64,000 bases of DNA from Adiantum capillus-veneris (taxonomy: Eukaryota > Streptophyta > Polypodiopsida > Polypodiales > Pteridaceae), in NCBI GenBank assembly GCA_014529385.2, contig CM043949.1, positions 149,461,850 through 149,525,849 on the forward strand. The letters are read 5' to 3'. Each line of letters begins with the position of its first letter. The stretch's first letter is position 1. This document shows, piece after piece, positions 11,434 through 22,859 of this stretch. The notes beneath the pieces are model-generated. The model saw only the letters and a program-made list of their open reading frames with translations. It was not told the DNA's origin and did not search any database. The position numbers were made by a program, and so were the translations under genes.

Positions 11434-13780
11434 GGTGGTGTAACGGGAAACTAAGCTTTGCATGACCATACCCTTAGATGACACATGGAGGGAATTTCTT
11501 TATGGCCTTCAAAATGCAAAGTAAACCCACCCTTCAAATGGCTTGGGAAAGAAAAAGTAGTTAGTGGTTGTCGTGAAATTCCATGGCCTTCCCAAGAACT
11601 AAAAATATCATAAATATAGACAAAGTACTAAATTTTATACTTTAGATTTCTAGGACTCATTTAAGTCTTCTCAAGGTTTCCTTTGAAATGCAGCAGAGTG
11701 TCACAAGTGGATGCCTTCTCCTTGCTCAAAATTTTTAAGCTCCATTATATATAGTATAGAAGGGAATATCATACTCAAGAAACCATATCCATCTCTCTAA
11801 GATCATCTCTTCTTAGGCACCCCAAGAATTCTCTCTAAATAGTGCACGGCTGTGTGCATTGTTTTAGAGGGTTTTTAAAATCCATTAATGACCTTTGCTT
11901 TGAGCATTTTAGAGTCATAAAAGAAATTTCATATTCAAGAAACCATATACATACATTTTACTCATAAAGTATAACATTTTGATTTTCAAACGAAAATAAT
12001 CACAAACTTCCTATGGCAACAAAGCATACTACAAACATATTAAATTGCTTTATAAAATCAATGTGATAGATTCAAACCATTGTGAGTTTTGAAAAACAAA
12101 GACTCAAAACATTGTGAGTTTGGGGAAAAAACCACATTGCATAGATTCAAGTTATGATGTTTGACTCTTTTCAGGGTTTGCGCTACCACCTATGACCACC
12201 ATGGCACCTCTATGCTTAGCTTCCAAGGGGCTTGGAGCAAGGATGCCCACAAGAGCCGCCTACAGGGGCAGGGGTTTCATGGGCACCTTGGAGTGTTTTC
12301 ACATGTTTGGTGGCGTTGCCTTGGGGGAAGAGGATTAATTGGGGAGGGGGGTACTTGGAAGCCCTCTCCTAGCAGGTCTTTTGATCCTATTATACTCAAA
12401 AGTATAGTGTCCTTAAGGATGGTTAACAAACAGATATAATGATCTTTGGTGCTCAGTGTAAAGGGGCCAATTATGGGATGGGATCCACTTTTTTTTTTTT
12501 TAAATGGTTCGACAAAGAGTTAGCAAAAAAGTGGAATGCATCCAAACTTCATACAAAAGCTCTCCAATTTTAGTGCACATTTTCCACAGTACACGCATAT
12601 GATTAAGTGACTCTCTCGCCTTCCAAAATTGACGCTCCATCTCCTAGAAAAATGTGAGAGTCCTTCACAAAAACAAGTAGCACATTCCTCAACATTGGCA
12701 ATCCCTATCACAGAATTCAACATAAACCGTGCATTTATTACACACATCCTTAACCATCATGGAAACCACATTGAATTAATACCATGCGTAGTGGTAGTTT
12801 CAAAATCTCCCACAAAAATTCAACTTTCCAAGCTCAAAAATAAAGACAAGTAGACGACTCTCTCCTCACCATGTATCCCTCTTGGTGCACAATCCATTCT
12901 ACCCTGAAGTAGCACTTGTCACTAGTTTCTGTTGCAGACAAAGTTGAAGCCAGCCACATATTCCACAACCCACTTTCACTTACCTATCCCAATACCTCAG
13001 TAAACCTTTACCTACATAATGCTTTTCAAGAAGGGACCAAACTAACTACATTCTTACTAGCCGACCCACTCCCCTCAACTGCCACAACCTTTAACTGGTA
13101 ACCGATAGTGTTGATCATGCAAGTCATTTATTGATTCAAGAACAACATCAACTTAGATATGTTGCGAGCTACAAACACAATTTTGAAAATAGAATTAAAC
13201 ATACGACACCCAAGAAGAAAGCTATCCACCTTGCATGGCCTCAGTTGCTCCTTGTGAGTGTTAGTGCTGCTTGATTCAAAGGCATCCACAACTTGTAGAT
13301 TACCTATGTATTGATATTATTGCCCATCTCCATGTAGGATGAGTTTTTCATTGTGGCAAGGCACATGTGAAGCCTTCTTTCCTATGTACACATCCTAAAC
13401 ACCAAGCACCTATCACAACACCAAAAGTGAACCCACAAGTTACAATAGAAAGGAAGAATCAGTCAGTCATGAAGCCACAAAATCTGCCATTTTCAAAAAG
13501 TTCTCGACCAGACTTGAAGAACCTCACCTCGTGTTCAAAAGAATAGTTTCTAAGTATTACCCTATTTGTTCTCATTCACATGTATTTTTAATCATCTGAT
13601 CAATCTTTGTTCAGTAAGCAAGCTCATGCTTCTCATTATGTTTATCACCCTCTTTCTAAAGATACATGTGTATTTCCATCATGTGAATGATCTGATTTAA
13701 AAAGTGAACAAGTTCTGGCTATGTCACTGCATTAAGGTCATGTAAACCTAGTTCTCGTATAAGCCATTGAGTATGCACTT
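11434..13780. other. stretch without a recognisable gene
   Basis: Only short ORFs appear, with no conserved motif that I can recognise. The text just left of 13783 may belong to the 5' flank of the transposase pseudogene. Confidence 0.45.
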
Positions 13781-13782
13781 AT

Positions 13783-16060
13783 TTGCAGATCATGGAAAAA
13801 ACTAGAGCAAGATCGAGCAGAAACAACAGAGGCAGATACACATCCTCAGGTCAATGCACAACCATCTCACCTTCCTCTTGTGCAAGTCACAAAAACAAAG
13901 GACGAAGGAGCAAGCGAACATCCACAAGAGGAAGACCACCCCTTGAACTTCAAGAAAAGGTTCCATTACCTAAACAAGGGACTTAAAAGACACTTGCACC
14001 AATTCATCGGCTTTCAAACCTCAATGAAGACAAAGTCAAAAAATCCATCGTGAAAGCAAGGCATACTACTCTACCATGGACATGAGAGGACATGGCCAAG
14101 GTACTCATAACTCAAGAAGAGGGGCTCTCTCTACCAAAATGTTCAATCTAATTTGGCATCAGCAAATCTACAATTTCAAACTAGGAAGAGGGTAGAACAA
14201 CATGAAAAAGGAGACGAGGACCTATGACCATGCTAACAATGAATGAAGAAAACACTTTACTCCAATGGATATTTCTCAAGTGTGATTCATAGCATGGGGT
14301 GTCTATTGTAGATGTCAAGCTCAAGGTTGCAGAAATGTGTTATACTAGACACACACATTTCACAAACAAAATTCGAGGCAAAAGCTGGTGGGACAGTTTC
14401 CAAAAGCATCATCCATGATTGGTGTTCAGAGTTCTACAAGGTCTTGAACAATCAAAGGGCTATGAGATTCCAACCAAAAATAGCAAAATCTCTACATGAA
14501 AATTTGGTAAAATTGTATGCAGATAACAAATATCCACCTTCAAAACATATGGAATGCAGATGAGATGGGCTTTCAAGGCTCGCATGTTAAAGGCATGAGA
14601 ATCCTTGCACAAAAAGAAACCAAGGTTCTTTACGGAATTAAATGTGATTCTAAAGAGTGGATGATTGTTCTTTGTTGCATGAATGCATCGGGTCAAACAA
14701 TCCCATCGTACCACATCTTCAAAGGCAATAAAGTGAAGGACAATTACATTGAAGATTGTGAATTAGGAGAAGCCATGGCAATGCAAAGAAAAGCATGGAT
14801 GATGGGAGAAATTTTCTGAGCCTCGCCGATTCACTTCAAAATTGCAGTCATGCAAGAGATGGGATTTGAAAATAGAAATCTATTGATATTATATGGGCAT
14901 TGTAGCCATGTCTTGCTAGAGTTGGTTGCAAGTGATTGTGATGCTGGAATCGACATTGTAACTTTGCCTGTACTCACATCTCACAAGCTCCAACCTTTGG
15001 ATGTATCTGTCCAAATCTCTAAAGGTACACTTCTGCAAAGAAAGGGGCATATGGCAGCAAAGAACAACACATTATCATATCAGTAAGAGTGAACTAGCCT
15101 CCATTGCACCAAAAGCTTTGAAGTCATCTTTAACATAAGCCAACATTAAATCCGGATTTAAAGAAACTAGAATATGGCCACACAATCCAGATGTAGTGAA
15201 ATTTGATGGTATGCCCTCCAATCATACCACTATTGTTGAGGAAGCAGATGATTCTATTAATGCAGTTGTCTCTCTAGAAAACATGGATAACAAGGACGCA
15301 ACCAAATACAGTGATGAAGACATATCTCAAGTACCAAATACTCCACCAAAATCGGTTATGGAAGATGAGGGAGCTCAGATTTTAACATCAATGGTAGATC
15401 TCTAGCAAGAGGTTAAGAATGACACCAACAGCTTTGCATATAGCAACATTTTACCAAAATTGCTACAACAACTACAATTCATTAGGAATGTCAACATTAC
15501 AATAGAAGTAAGAATATTAGAGAATGGAGGCATTGATTTGATAAACAATAGAGTAGGGAATGAAACCATAAACCCATCTTCGGGCACAAGATCTATGAAC
15601 AAATTAAAGAGTGAAAACATGATCCCAAATTCAAGCACAAGACCCATGAGCAAGCTTGGGGTTGAAACCATGAATGTATCCTCAAGGATCTACGAGCAGG
15701 TTTGTGGATTAATGCATGAATATTTCCTCAAGGACAACACCTGTGTGTAGATTTGGAGATGAAAATGTGAATCCATCTTCATCTTCAACACTTGTGACAT
15801 GTCAAGAAGAAAATGAAAAAGCAAGGACCATTAATCTACTATATGTTCCAATGACACAAGTTTGTGTGTGCCGACCACCACAAGAAGTATTTGTGGACTA
15901 TACCAATATCCTCGTTCTCACATTAGCCCAATATGTGGAGAGGATGGAGGCAAACACTGCAAAGAAAGAGGAGATTGAGAAGGTCAAGAAAGAGCACAAA
16001 CCAGAGAAGGAGAAGAAAAGGCTCCAATCTATTGTTGAGAAGGAGCAACATAGACAATGA
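13783..16060 (+). pseudogene. pogo-like (Tc1/mariner superfamily) transposase pseudogene
   Basis: The protein order matches a plant pogo/Tigger-type DDE transposase, which cuts and pastes DNA between terminal inverted repeats. About 14060-14300 gives an N-terminal DNA-binding part (GISKSTIS, RRGPMTMLTMNEENTLLQWI). About 14340-14450 reads FTNKIRGKSWWDSFQKHHP, the Tc5-type helix-turn-helix. 14547-14570 gives NIWNADEMGFQ with the first catalytic Asp; 14700-14735 gives PSYHIFKGN; 14870-14900 gives LLILYGHCSH, where Tyr replaces the second catalytic Asp of the usual DGH. About 14960-15005 gives LPVLTSHKLQPLDV with the third Asp, and 15140-15185 gives the IKSGFKETRIWPHNP end. A Lys/Glu-rich tail continues to 16060. 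Several frameshifts and stops break it. I did not find convincing terminal inverted repeats. Confidence 0.85.
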
Positions 16061-17130
16061 AAAGATTATGTAGCATCAGCAAAGAAAACAAGGAAGCAAT
16101 GGGAGGCTCAATAGTCTTCCTTTGGAAAACACTTACGGGCAGTTATCTGGGAGAAAGGCTCCATTAAAGATATGCTTTTGCAGACACTCCATGTGGATCA
16201 ACCACACCATGCCATGTACAGGAAATTTCTCTTGCGAAAGTTGCGAAGGTCTCGACTTCAACAGTGAGATACAACACCCAAGTTTTTTTTACTCAAAAAC
16301 TTTAATCCTTGGTAAGCTCCAGCCTCTTCTACTCCTTCAAGCGGACTACCCCCACTACACCTTGCATGAAGTAGTTTTGATGACACCATCTTCTCCATTC
16401 CCATTTACATTAGTTATCCCCTAATATGCAAACTTAGTAATTATCTCACATGAGGATTTGTCATGTACTTTTGATATCCCAATTCTACAATATCTTTGTT
16501 GTGATATACCTTTAGTAGATTTTACCCTAAAAGAATCAGACAAGTACATTTGTCTTATTATCTCAATGCTTCAAATTAAACATCTTTTTTGCAACGAGGG
16601 ATTTCACTGATGTGATCACGATCTCATGATCACGTTCAAAATGCAAGTAATTACACACTAAAAAGACGTGATCTTGATGGTGACCTACAAAAACCAATTT
16701 AGCCAATAGGCCTTCTAGGTTTTTGCTTTAGTCGTTCGCGGGCTTACGGGTTTTCCCAGTGGACCCGTCGAAAAAATAAAAAAGCCCAATGTGCCTAATT
16801 GTATACAGTAAACCTCTTCTAACTTTGGCACTTTAACTAGGTAAATCCCTAGGGAGTGTATCCCATCATCGCATACAATTATCTCTTGTGAATTCTTGTA
16901 AGGTTATAGAGTCACAAGTCCTTTTTTGGACTGAGCGTGATTCTTAATATGGTAGCAACTTCTAAAAATATTTAAATCCTTCATCGAAAACAAAGGTATG
17001 AAGCCAAAACAATTGAAAATTTTGAGAGTCGTGCTCATTGTGACAAAGCCATTGTTCCATAAAAGGGCCAAAATTGATTTTAAAAGATGAACATATTTAA
17101 ATGACAAGTTGATAGTCAAGGGTCTGATGC
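16061..17130. other. stretch without a recognisable gene
   Basis: ORFs here are short and match nothing I recognise. The segment 16610-16670 has GATCACG repeats in both orientations (GATCACGATC, GATCACGTTC) but no clear element end. Confidence 0.4.
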
Positions 17131-17990
17131 CCTGTACTATGCACGTGCTTAAGATAAATTCTTCAAATCTTGAACTTTGACAACTTGAATAAGGTTCTTA
17201 TGATAAGACAAAGCTAACCCTAGTGTCAAAATAAAAAAATCAACTTTCTACTGAAATTTTTATCTTCGGCACGCATAAGATAAATTTTCACTATTTTAAG
17301 TGATTTTGTTCCAAGGTGATTTTCTTTGGTTTTTATATGTAATCCTGGTATCAAATCAAGAAAATTATCCTTCTGGTGAAAATTTTATCTTCGGTACGCC
17401 TAAGATAAAATTTCCCTTTTTCAACATATTTTTGACCAATGTGACTTGTTTAGGTTCTTTTATGTGATTTCAAGCTTATTCAATGAGTTTCACAAAGTTT
17501 GGACAATTTATTAGTTTTTTGTCACCCTTTTTTATCCCATAGTCTGGGTTTCTAATTTATTGTTTTTACCCTTGCACAACTCCAAATCTGATAAAACTTG
17601 CTTAGGAGCTATATTATGGTCTAAGTAGATCCTGTGAGTTGAAGTTTTGGCAAAATACCCTCTCTAGAGAGATTTCTATCTTCGGCGCGCCTTAGATAAA
17701 AAATTTCCATTTGACATTTTTTTTTTCTTCACAAATTGATTTTTCCACAAGTTATAGAATTTTATCCACACCATGGTTTCAAGTTTTAGCATGATTTGAC
17801 ATTTCCTTGTTGATTTTCTATGAAGTCTGCGTTTTTTTTCAATTTTGGGATTGAGCAAATGTTTTAGTGATCCAAATGTTTCCAAAATCAATGGAGGTGG
17901 TCTAACAAGTTGGTCTACCACCTTGCAAGTTCAATTTCTCTTTCAGTCCCAAACCCCCTTGTCTATCTTAGGTGCACCTAAGATAGAATA
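17131..17990. repeat. cluster of hairpin-forming TATCTT...AAGATA repeats
   Basis: Four copies of a palindromic motif lie at 17261-17284, 17386-17410, 17677-17700 and 17962-17987. Three read TATCTTCGG(C/T)(A/G)CGC(A/C/T)TAAGATA or close variants. At 17386 the arms extend to 12 bp (AAATTTTATCTT and AAGATAAAATTT). The copy at 17962-17987 is a perfect 26 bp palindrome centred on GGTGCACC. Half-motifs (TTAAGATAAA, CCTAAGATAAA, CATAAGATAAA) occur near 17150, 18720 and 18876. Function unknown; the cluster may be a retrotransposon leader or a decayed satellite. Confidence 0.8.
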
Positions 17991-18355
17991 TGACTATTTT
18001 TGTGGTTTTCTCAATGCACCTCAGACAAGATGCGATCACGATGGTTTTCTACTTACCCTACTACTCTTGTTGAACATGAAAAAAGAGTTTAGAAAGTGAA
18101 AACTTTAACATTCAATCTCAAATTCTTACTTTCTACTTACATGACACCCTTACCGACCACTAGTCAGTCTCAAGGATTTTTCACCTAATTCGTCCTACTA
18201 AACTAAACCTCACGAGGTACTTACCGAGTATCTCTACTCTCAAGCACCTCTCAGCCCTGATAAAGACAAAAAATGTGTTACTCTAGCCAAAACTAGAGGA
18301 AGTAGTGAAAATGTTAGTGAACGTTTTGGGTTTTTCTCTAGTCTGGGTTGCCTCT

Positions 18356-18376
18356 TCCCCAGCAAGAACGGTGCCA
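18356..18376 (-). promoter_or_regulatory. possible tRNA-Asp primer-binding site
   Basis: On the minus strand this reads TGGCACCGTTCTTGCTGGGGA. It resembles the complement of the plant tRNA-Asp 3' end (TCCCCGGCAACGGCGCCA) with two substitutions and a 3-base insertion. A TG-starting stretch (TGTCAACCG) begins at 18380, as expected for an LTR edge. It suggests a minus-strand LTR element whose 5' LTR lies to the right. Confidence 0.45.
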
Positions 18377-18379
18377 AAA

Positions 18380-18980
18380 TGTCAACCGACTACCAAGCCT
18401 GACCATATTGATGCTAGAAAAGAAAGAACCACAGGCATAAAATGTCAATCCGTGGGACGTAGCTGACATGACAAGTGCATGGAAGCTACATGAGATCTCC
18501 AATCTCTTTGAAAACCCAAGTCTAGTGAGCTCTCTAACAAATCGGTCTCAAGTGTGTGTCAGACACCAAAAACCACTCTTCTTATCGAAAGCTTGATCCG
18601 ATAAATTTGTATAGTTATGGTGCTTCAAAAATTACAAAATTTAATGCCTAGCATGTGCAGTGTATCCTCAACTTGCCTATGTGCTCAAAAGTCATTTCTA
18701 ACACTCTGTCAAAATCATACCTAAGATAAACATCATGTTTACTGCAAGCCTAAATGTTGATATCATGTAGCTATAGTAATCCAAATGCGATGAAACTTAC
18801 TACCTGGAATGGCAGAGTATCCTCAACACTCTCATGTGCTCAAATGTCATTTCTCACGCTCAAAAAAAATTGCACATAAGATAAAAAACCTAATTTAGGT
18901 CAGTTGATTTTGGACTCTGAAGCACTCTATGGCCCCAAACCTCACCACATACCTATGTTTCTCGTCATTGTCTTGTCCTA
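18380..18980 (-). repeat. candidate LTR remnant with internal duplication
   Basis: It begins TGTCAACCG next to the primer-site-like sequence. It includes an imperfect direct duplication: about 18611-18730 and 18770-18886 share GTATCCTCAAC, ATGTGCTCAAA, GTCATTTCT and TAAGATAAA, spaced about 164 bp apart. I could not place its other end or a partner LTR, so the LTR reading is tentative. Confidence 0.35.
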
Positions 18981-18984
18981 TTGC

Positions 18985-20500
18985 CTATCCGACAATGGAC
19001 TAGTGTCCATTGCTCTATGGGCAATAGGAGAGTGACAATGATTGTGATAGTGGTCTAGTGTCCACTGTCACAATCACAAGTCTTCCACTCATAATCAATC
19101 TTCCTCAAAGTTGGTGAAGACAATAGCAATTGCAATTGCTTCAACTTTCTCATAGCTTTTACATGCACATCATTCCATTGAAACCTTTGGTTCTTCATTA
19201 GCAATTGATATCCATATGAGATAGAAGACACATGTGACTAGGAATCTTCTCACCTTCATAATATTTATGCATAATTATTTTATCCTTTATATTTCATCCA
19301 CTTTAGTTGGACAAGTTCGGCGTCCATGAGGATTACAAACATGTCCCACTATCAATATTTCTTCAACCCCAAACATTGACTTTTGGTCAGATACTATAAG
19401 GTTCACTTCTTCCAACCTTGTTAAAATTATGTCACAATCATTGATGTGGTTTGCCACATATTTATAGTACCCCATCAAATCTAGATCCTCATCTTTTTTA
19501 GCTAAGTTGCATCCTTTGATTGGCACGTCATCAAGAAAGGGCATTGTAATTTGAGGTATGAGGTCACCTAGGAATTTGTTCATACCATTAATCATGTGTG
19601 CAACCGAGTTGGTTTCTCCCTACGGTAAGGTGGACATCCTTACCAAACCTAATGGTATTCTCATGGTAGTCAAGTCCCTGCTTTCCGTTGCTAGCTAGAA
19701 CTGATCATACCTTTACAAATATCCCATAGAATATATTTCCCTTATTGCAAACTCGTCTAAAATTGGCCTTGTATCCATATTCCTGATTGTGACTTTGTTG
19801 ACATGTTGCATGTCTTGAATGAAGCGTAGAGCTCCATTTTTCTTTGGTACTATGAACCATCTTCTTGAGTAGGGGGAACATGAAGGCTACAAAATCCCCA
19901 TCTTTATCTTTTCATTGAGTAAGTCTATAAGCTTTGGCAAGAGTGCTTTTGGTACTGAAATTGGTTGTAGATTTCAAGGCACATGAGGTATCATGAATAT
20001 CACCATTGGTTCAACTATAGAAGGATCCACACACCCTATCTCGTGCGGCTCAAATGAAAAAGATTTTCCATGTTTAGGAGTGTCTGCTCAAAGAAATTTC
20101 TTTCAACCTCTATCAAAGGAGCCATTTCTTCCAACTTTTAACATCTTCAATGACTCTTGCGTAAACTTGTGCCCAATTCTTTTTGGATCTCGGAGACTAG
20201 GTTGCAAACAATCTTGTTTCATCTTTTCATTGCAATCTTCATGCCACTGGTTTCACCTTCTTTGCTACAGTCTTGTACTTTGTCTCCACTCGCACTTCTA
20301 GATCTTTTGGTGCATTGAAGCAATCTTCATCTTTGAAAGACTCAATGATTCTATACATGTCCATAGAATCTAATTTTACCAGGTCATTTATATGTTGAAA
20401 ACTAGAATTTGCTATAGTGTTGAGATCACCCATTATATCTACAAAAGAAACCTCTTCAAAAACACCTGATATGTACTCATCTTCATCTAGTAAATCATGG
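18985..20500 (-). pseudogene. Ty3-type RT/RNase H fragment, LDDVPIKG variant
   Basis: Reading right to left: a linker with KYKTVAKKVKPVA (about 20280-20240), then WFIVPKKNGALRFIQDMQ (about 19860-19805), PILDEFA, LATESRDLTTMR, LVRMSTLP (about 19640), then 19595-19287 with MPFLDDVPIKGCNLAKKDED (RT catalytic box LDD) and KSMFGVEEILIVGHVC. Beyond it RRFLVTCVFYLIWI (about 19240) and LVIVTVDT near 19070, the start of RNase H. This is the finger-palm-connection order of a Ty3 RT, which copies element RNA into DNA. The box LDDVPIKG is unlike the FLDD and FMDD boxes of the other Ty3 copies here, so it belongs to another lineage. Several stops and frame changes disrupt it. No integrase follows. Confidence 0.75.
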
Positions 20501-20987
20501 TTTTTGTAAGTTTTTGGTACACTATTTATTTATTTTTTTGTCCTTTCTTTGAATCTCTAAGAATGGTAAAAGATATTGATCCATCCTTTGCTACTAGGGC
20601 ACCTATAAAAAAAAGCACCTGTAGAAAAAGCTTTGTCTCCCTTTGGATCAAGAGAGACCTTTTTCTTCCTATACCATTACGATCCTGCTTTGCACTCCCT
20701 CTTTACAGTGGTACTTGGCCAAAACCCCTCATCTCCCTTTGATCTCGAAAGTCCTTGCTTGGTTTTGGTAGAGAATGATCCCTTCAGCTATCATGATGTC
20801 TCTTATGGTCAATGCAAGCGTTTAAGAATTGAACAACTCGTTTTTCATCTTTTTTCTCCATTCACACTGCGGTGATGTTTGGTTGTCCAAGGATTAGAGG
20901 ATAGCTTGACATCTCTTGAACAAAGAAATGTTTCTCACCTTTTACATCCCCTATGGTTACATTAACATTTGGAAAAGCACCATAGAG
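20501..20987. other. flank of the nested retrotransposon; no gene
   Basis: Only short ORFs. This may continue the Ty3 material on either side: the far flank at 35184-35610 contains the 3' end of a minus-strand Ty3 element. The last five bases (20983-20987, TAGAG) are the left target-site duplication of the outer element. Confidence 0.5.
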
Positions 20988-21475
20988 TGTTATGGAATTG
21001 ATGTCTTATTATTTATTGCAGCTTTAACAGGTGGAAAAGGCTTGACCGAGCTAAGCTATTGCAAAAGGATATCATATTTTATCTACATTTTATTATTCAA
21101 GTGCTCTTTATGAGCTTTGGCCATTTATGATCGGCCAACCAGTTTGTACTCACTTTGACCATTCAAGAATCTATAAATTAAATACGTGCAAGAGGGAAAT
21201 GGTCACTGTTGCACGGGGGGAGATTTCACCCAGTGTCTATGTACTTCTTCTCTTCTCTCCCCTCTTCTCTCTCGCCATGCCGGCGTAGCACTCCGCTCTA
21301 GGAGGTGCGCCTGCACGTGCTCTCTAACTCTCTCCCGCTCTATATCTCTCTCCGTTTGCGTATGTCGTTGATTATGTGCGTGTGCGATGATTCAGGTATA
21401 TTGATTTATCGTTTTCTGGTATGTATTGTGTTATCATGAGTATTTTGCAGGGCCATCGCGCATCCGTTTGTAGCA
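20988..21475 (+). repeat. 5' LTR of the outer element
   Basis: 488 bp, TG...CA ends, nearly collinear with 34690-35178 with scattered substitutions. It contains a TATAAATTAAATA box near 21170 followed by a CT-rich stretch, a plausible promoter area for element transcription. Confidence 0.93.
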
Positions 21476-21476
21476 G

Positions 21477-21488
21477 TGGTATCAGAGC
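21477..21488 (+). promoter_or_regulatory. primer-binding site, tRNA-iMet
   Basis: TGGTATCAGAGC lies one base after the 5' LTR. It is the standard plant initiator-Met tRNA primer site where reverse transcription starts. Confidence 0.93.
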
Positions 21489-22079
21489 TATGGTTACGCT
21501 CTTAGTAAGAACGAATCATCGAAGTTAAAAATTTGGTATCCAAGTGAGGTGCACAATTTTCTTTCTAGAAATGTAGATCTTTGCAGTCAATTACCACAGA
21601 TAAGTGCAATTATACAACTCTAATTAGCTTCATTTGATTTTATCTTGATTGACATATTTTTGGAAAAATCTTTGATTTGGGTACATTAAGGATAATCCTT
21701 TATCAAATTGCAATGATGAAAAGCGATACGAATAGGATAGTTTGAATCATGATATTTTAAGCATTAGAGTGTATATGTACCCGGGGAGGTCACCTAATAA
21801 AAATGTAACCTATCACGTGAGTTCAACAGAAGGGTATTTAGAGTTCTTGAAACTTAAAGAAATATATATACAACAGAGAATTATTTTTTCAAATTTGAAA
21901 AAAACTTACAGATTTTTTAAATAAAAGGGTACATTATATTCTTAGAAAAATTCACAGATAAGGGGTTTTACAAACATGTCTTGAACGCACGTGATATGGT
22001 AGTTTCACACATAGTGAACCCCCCGAGCATATGTAGTTGCATGGCATGGTGATTAGTTTGAGGCTTTAATTTAAAGTAA

Positions 22080-22481
22080 TGTTACGGCATGAGTCGCACA
22101 TGCGGTCCTCCGGTCCTACGGAGGTCTGGGCATTGCGGATCAAGAGTCATGCGGTATGCCGCAGCCGTGGCGGCAGTTCTTCACAGGATATCATGGGACA
22201 GGGGGAGTGTGTGCACCATTCCCGATCTGCACTGGAGTAGTGGTTGTATATGGGGGGCATACCTGTCTTTTAATGTAACTTACCAATCTCTATGTTATTC
22301 ATGGCATCTGCTGTTATAACTCTGTGTCCGGATTACATATGAATGAAGCAAGAGGTGTTCTATGCCTGTGTACTGTGTACTGTCTTCTATCGTCATTCTA
22401 TGTGTTGATGTTCACATAATGTAGTTGCGGGTAATCATTCCTGTAATGCCTATTGCTCCTGTGTGGGCAATATCCATTACA
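22080..22481 (+). repeat. 5' LTR of the nested Ty3 element
   Basis: Collinear with 30278-30661. The left copy has two short insertions: around CCTCCGGTCCTACGGAGG near 22112, and AATGAAGCAAGAGG near 22342. The two LTRs differ at many single positions, so the insertion is not recent. Confidence 0.94.
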
Positions 22482-22859
22482 TCTGGCGACCATGATGCGT
22501 GATAGACAACCTACGATGAATATGCATGCGCACTAGGTCGCAGGGTCCGCCTGACCCTGTGGTTTCAATTGTAGGAAGACGTCAGAGAAGAGGCGGTTCG
22601 GATGAATTTTTTTTTTCTTCACCGCAGATTGAGGAATTTGTATCTCCATCACCAAGCCCGGTGCGTGGTAGGCGGTTGTGGTGAGCGAGGCTTACTCCAC
22701 GCAGTCACTCATGTCCTCATGTCGTACGTTCACCCTCACCCACAAAGGTTACTCCACCACTGTCTCCGGTAAGCAGTCCGGGGGTGTCTCCGCCATTGTC
22801 CCCACCTCCTAGTGCTCGTCAGTTTTTTTGGGAGGAGGTACAGTTGGGCAAGGGGTGAT

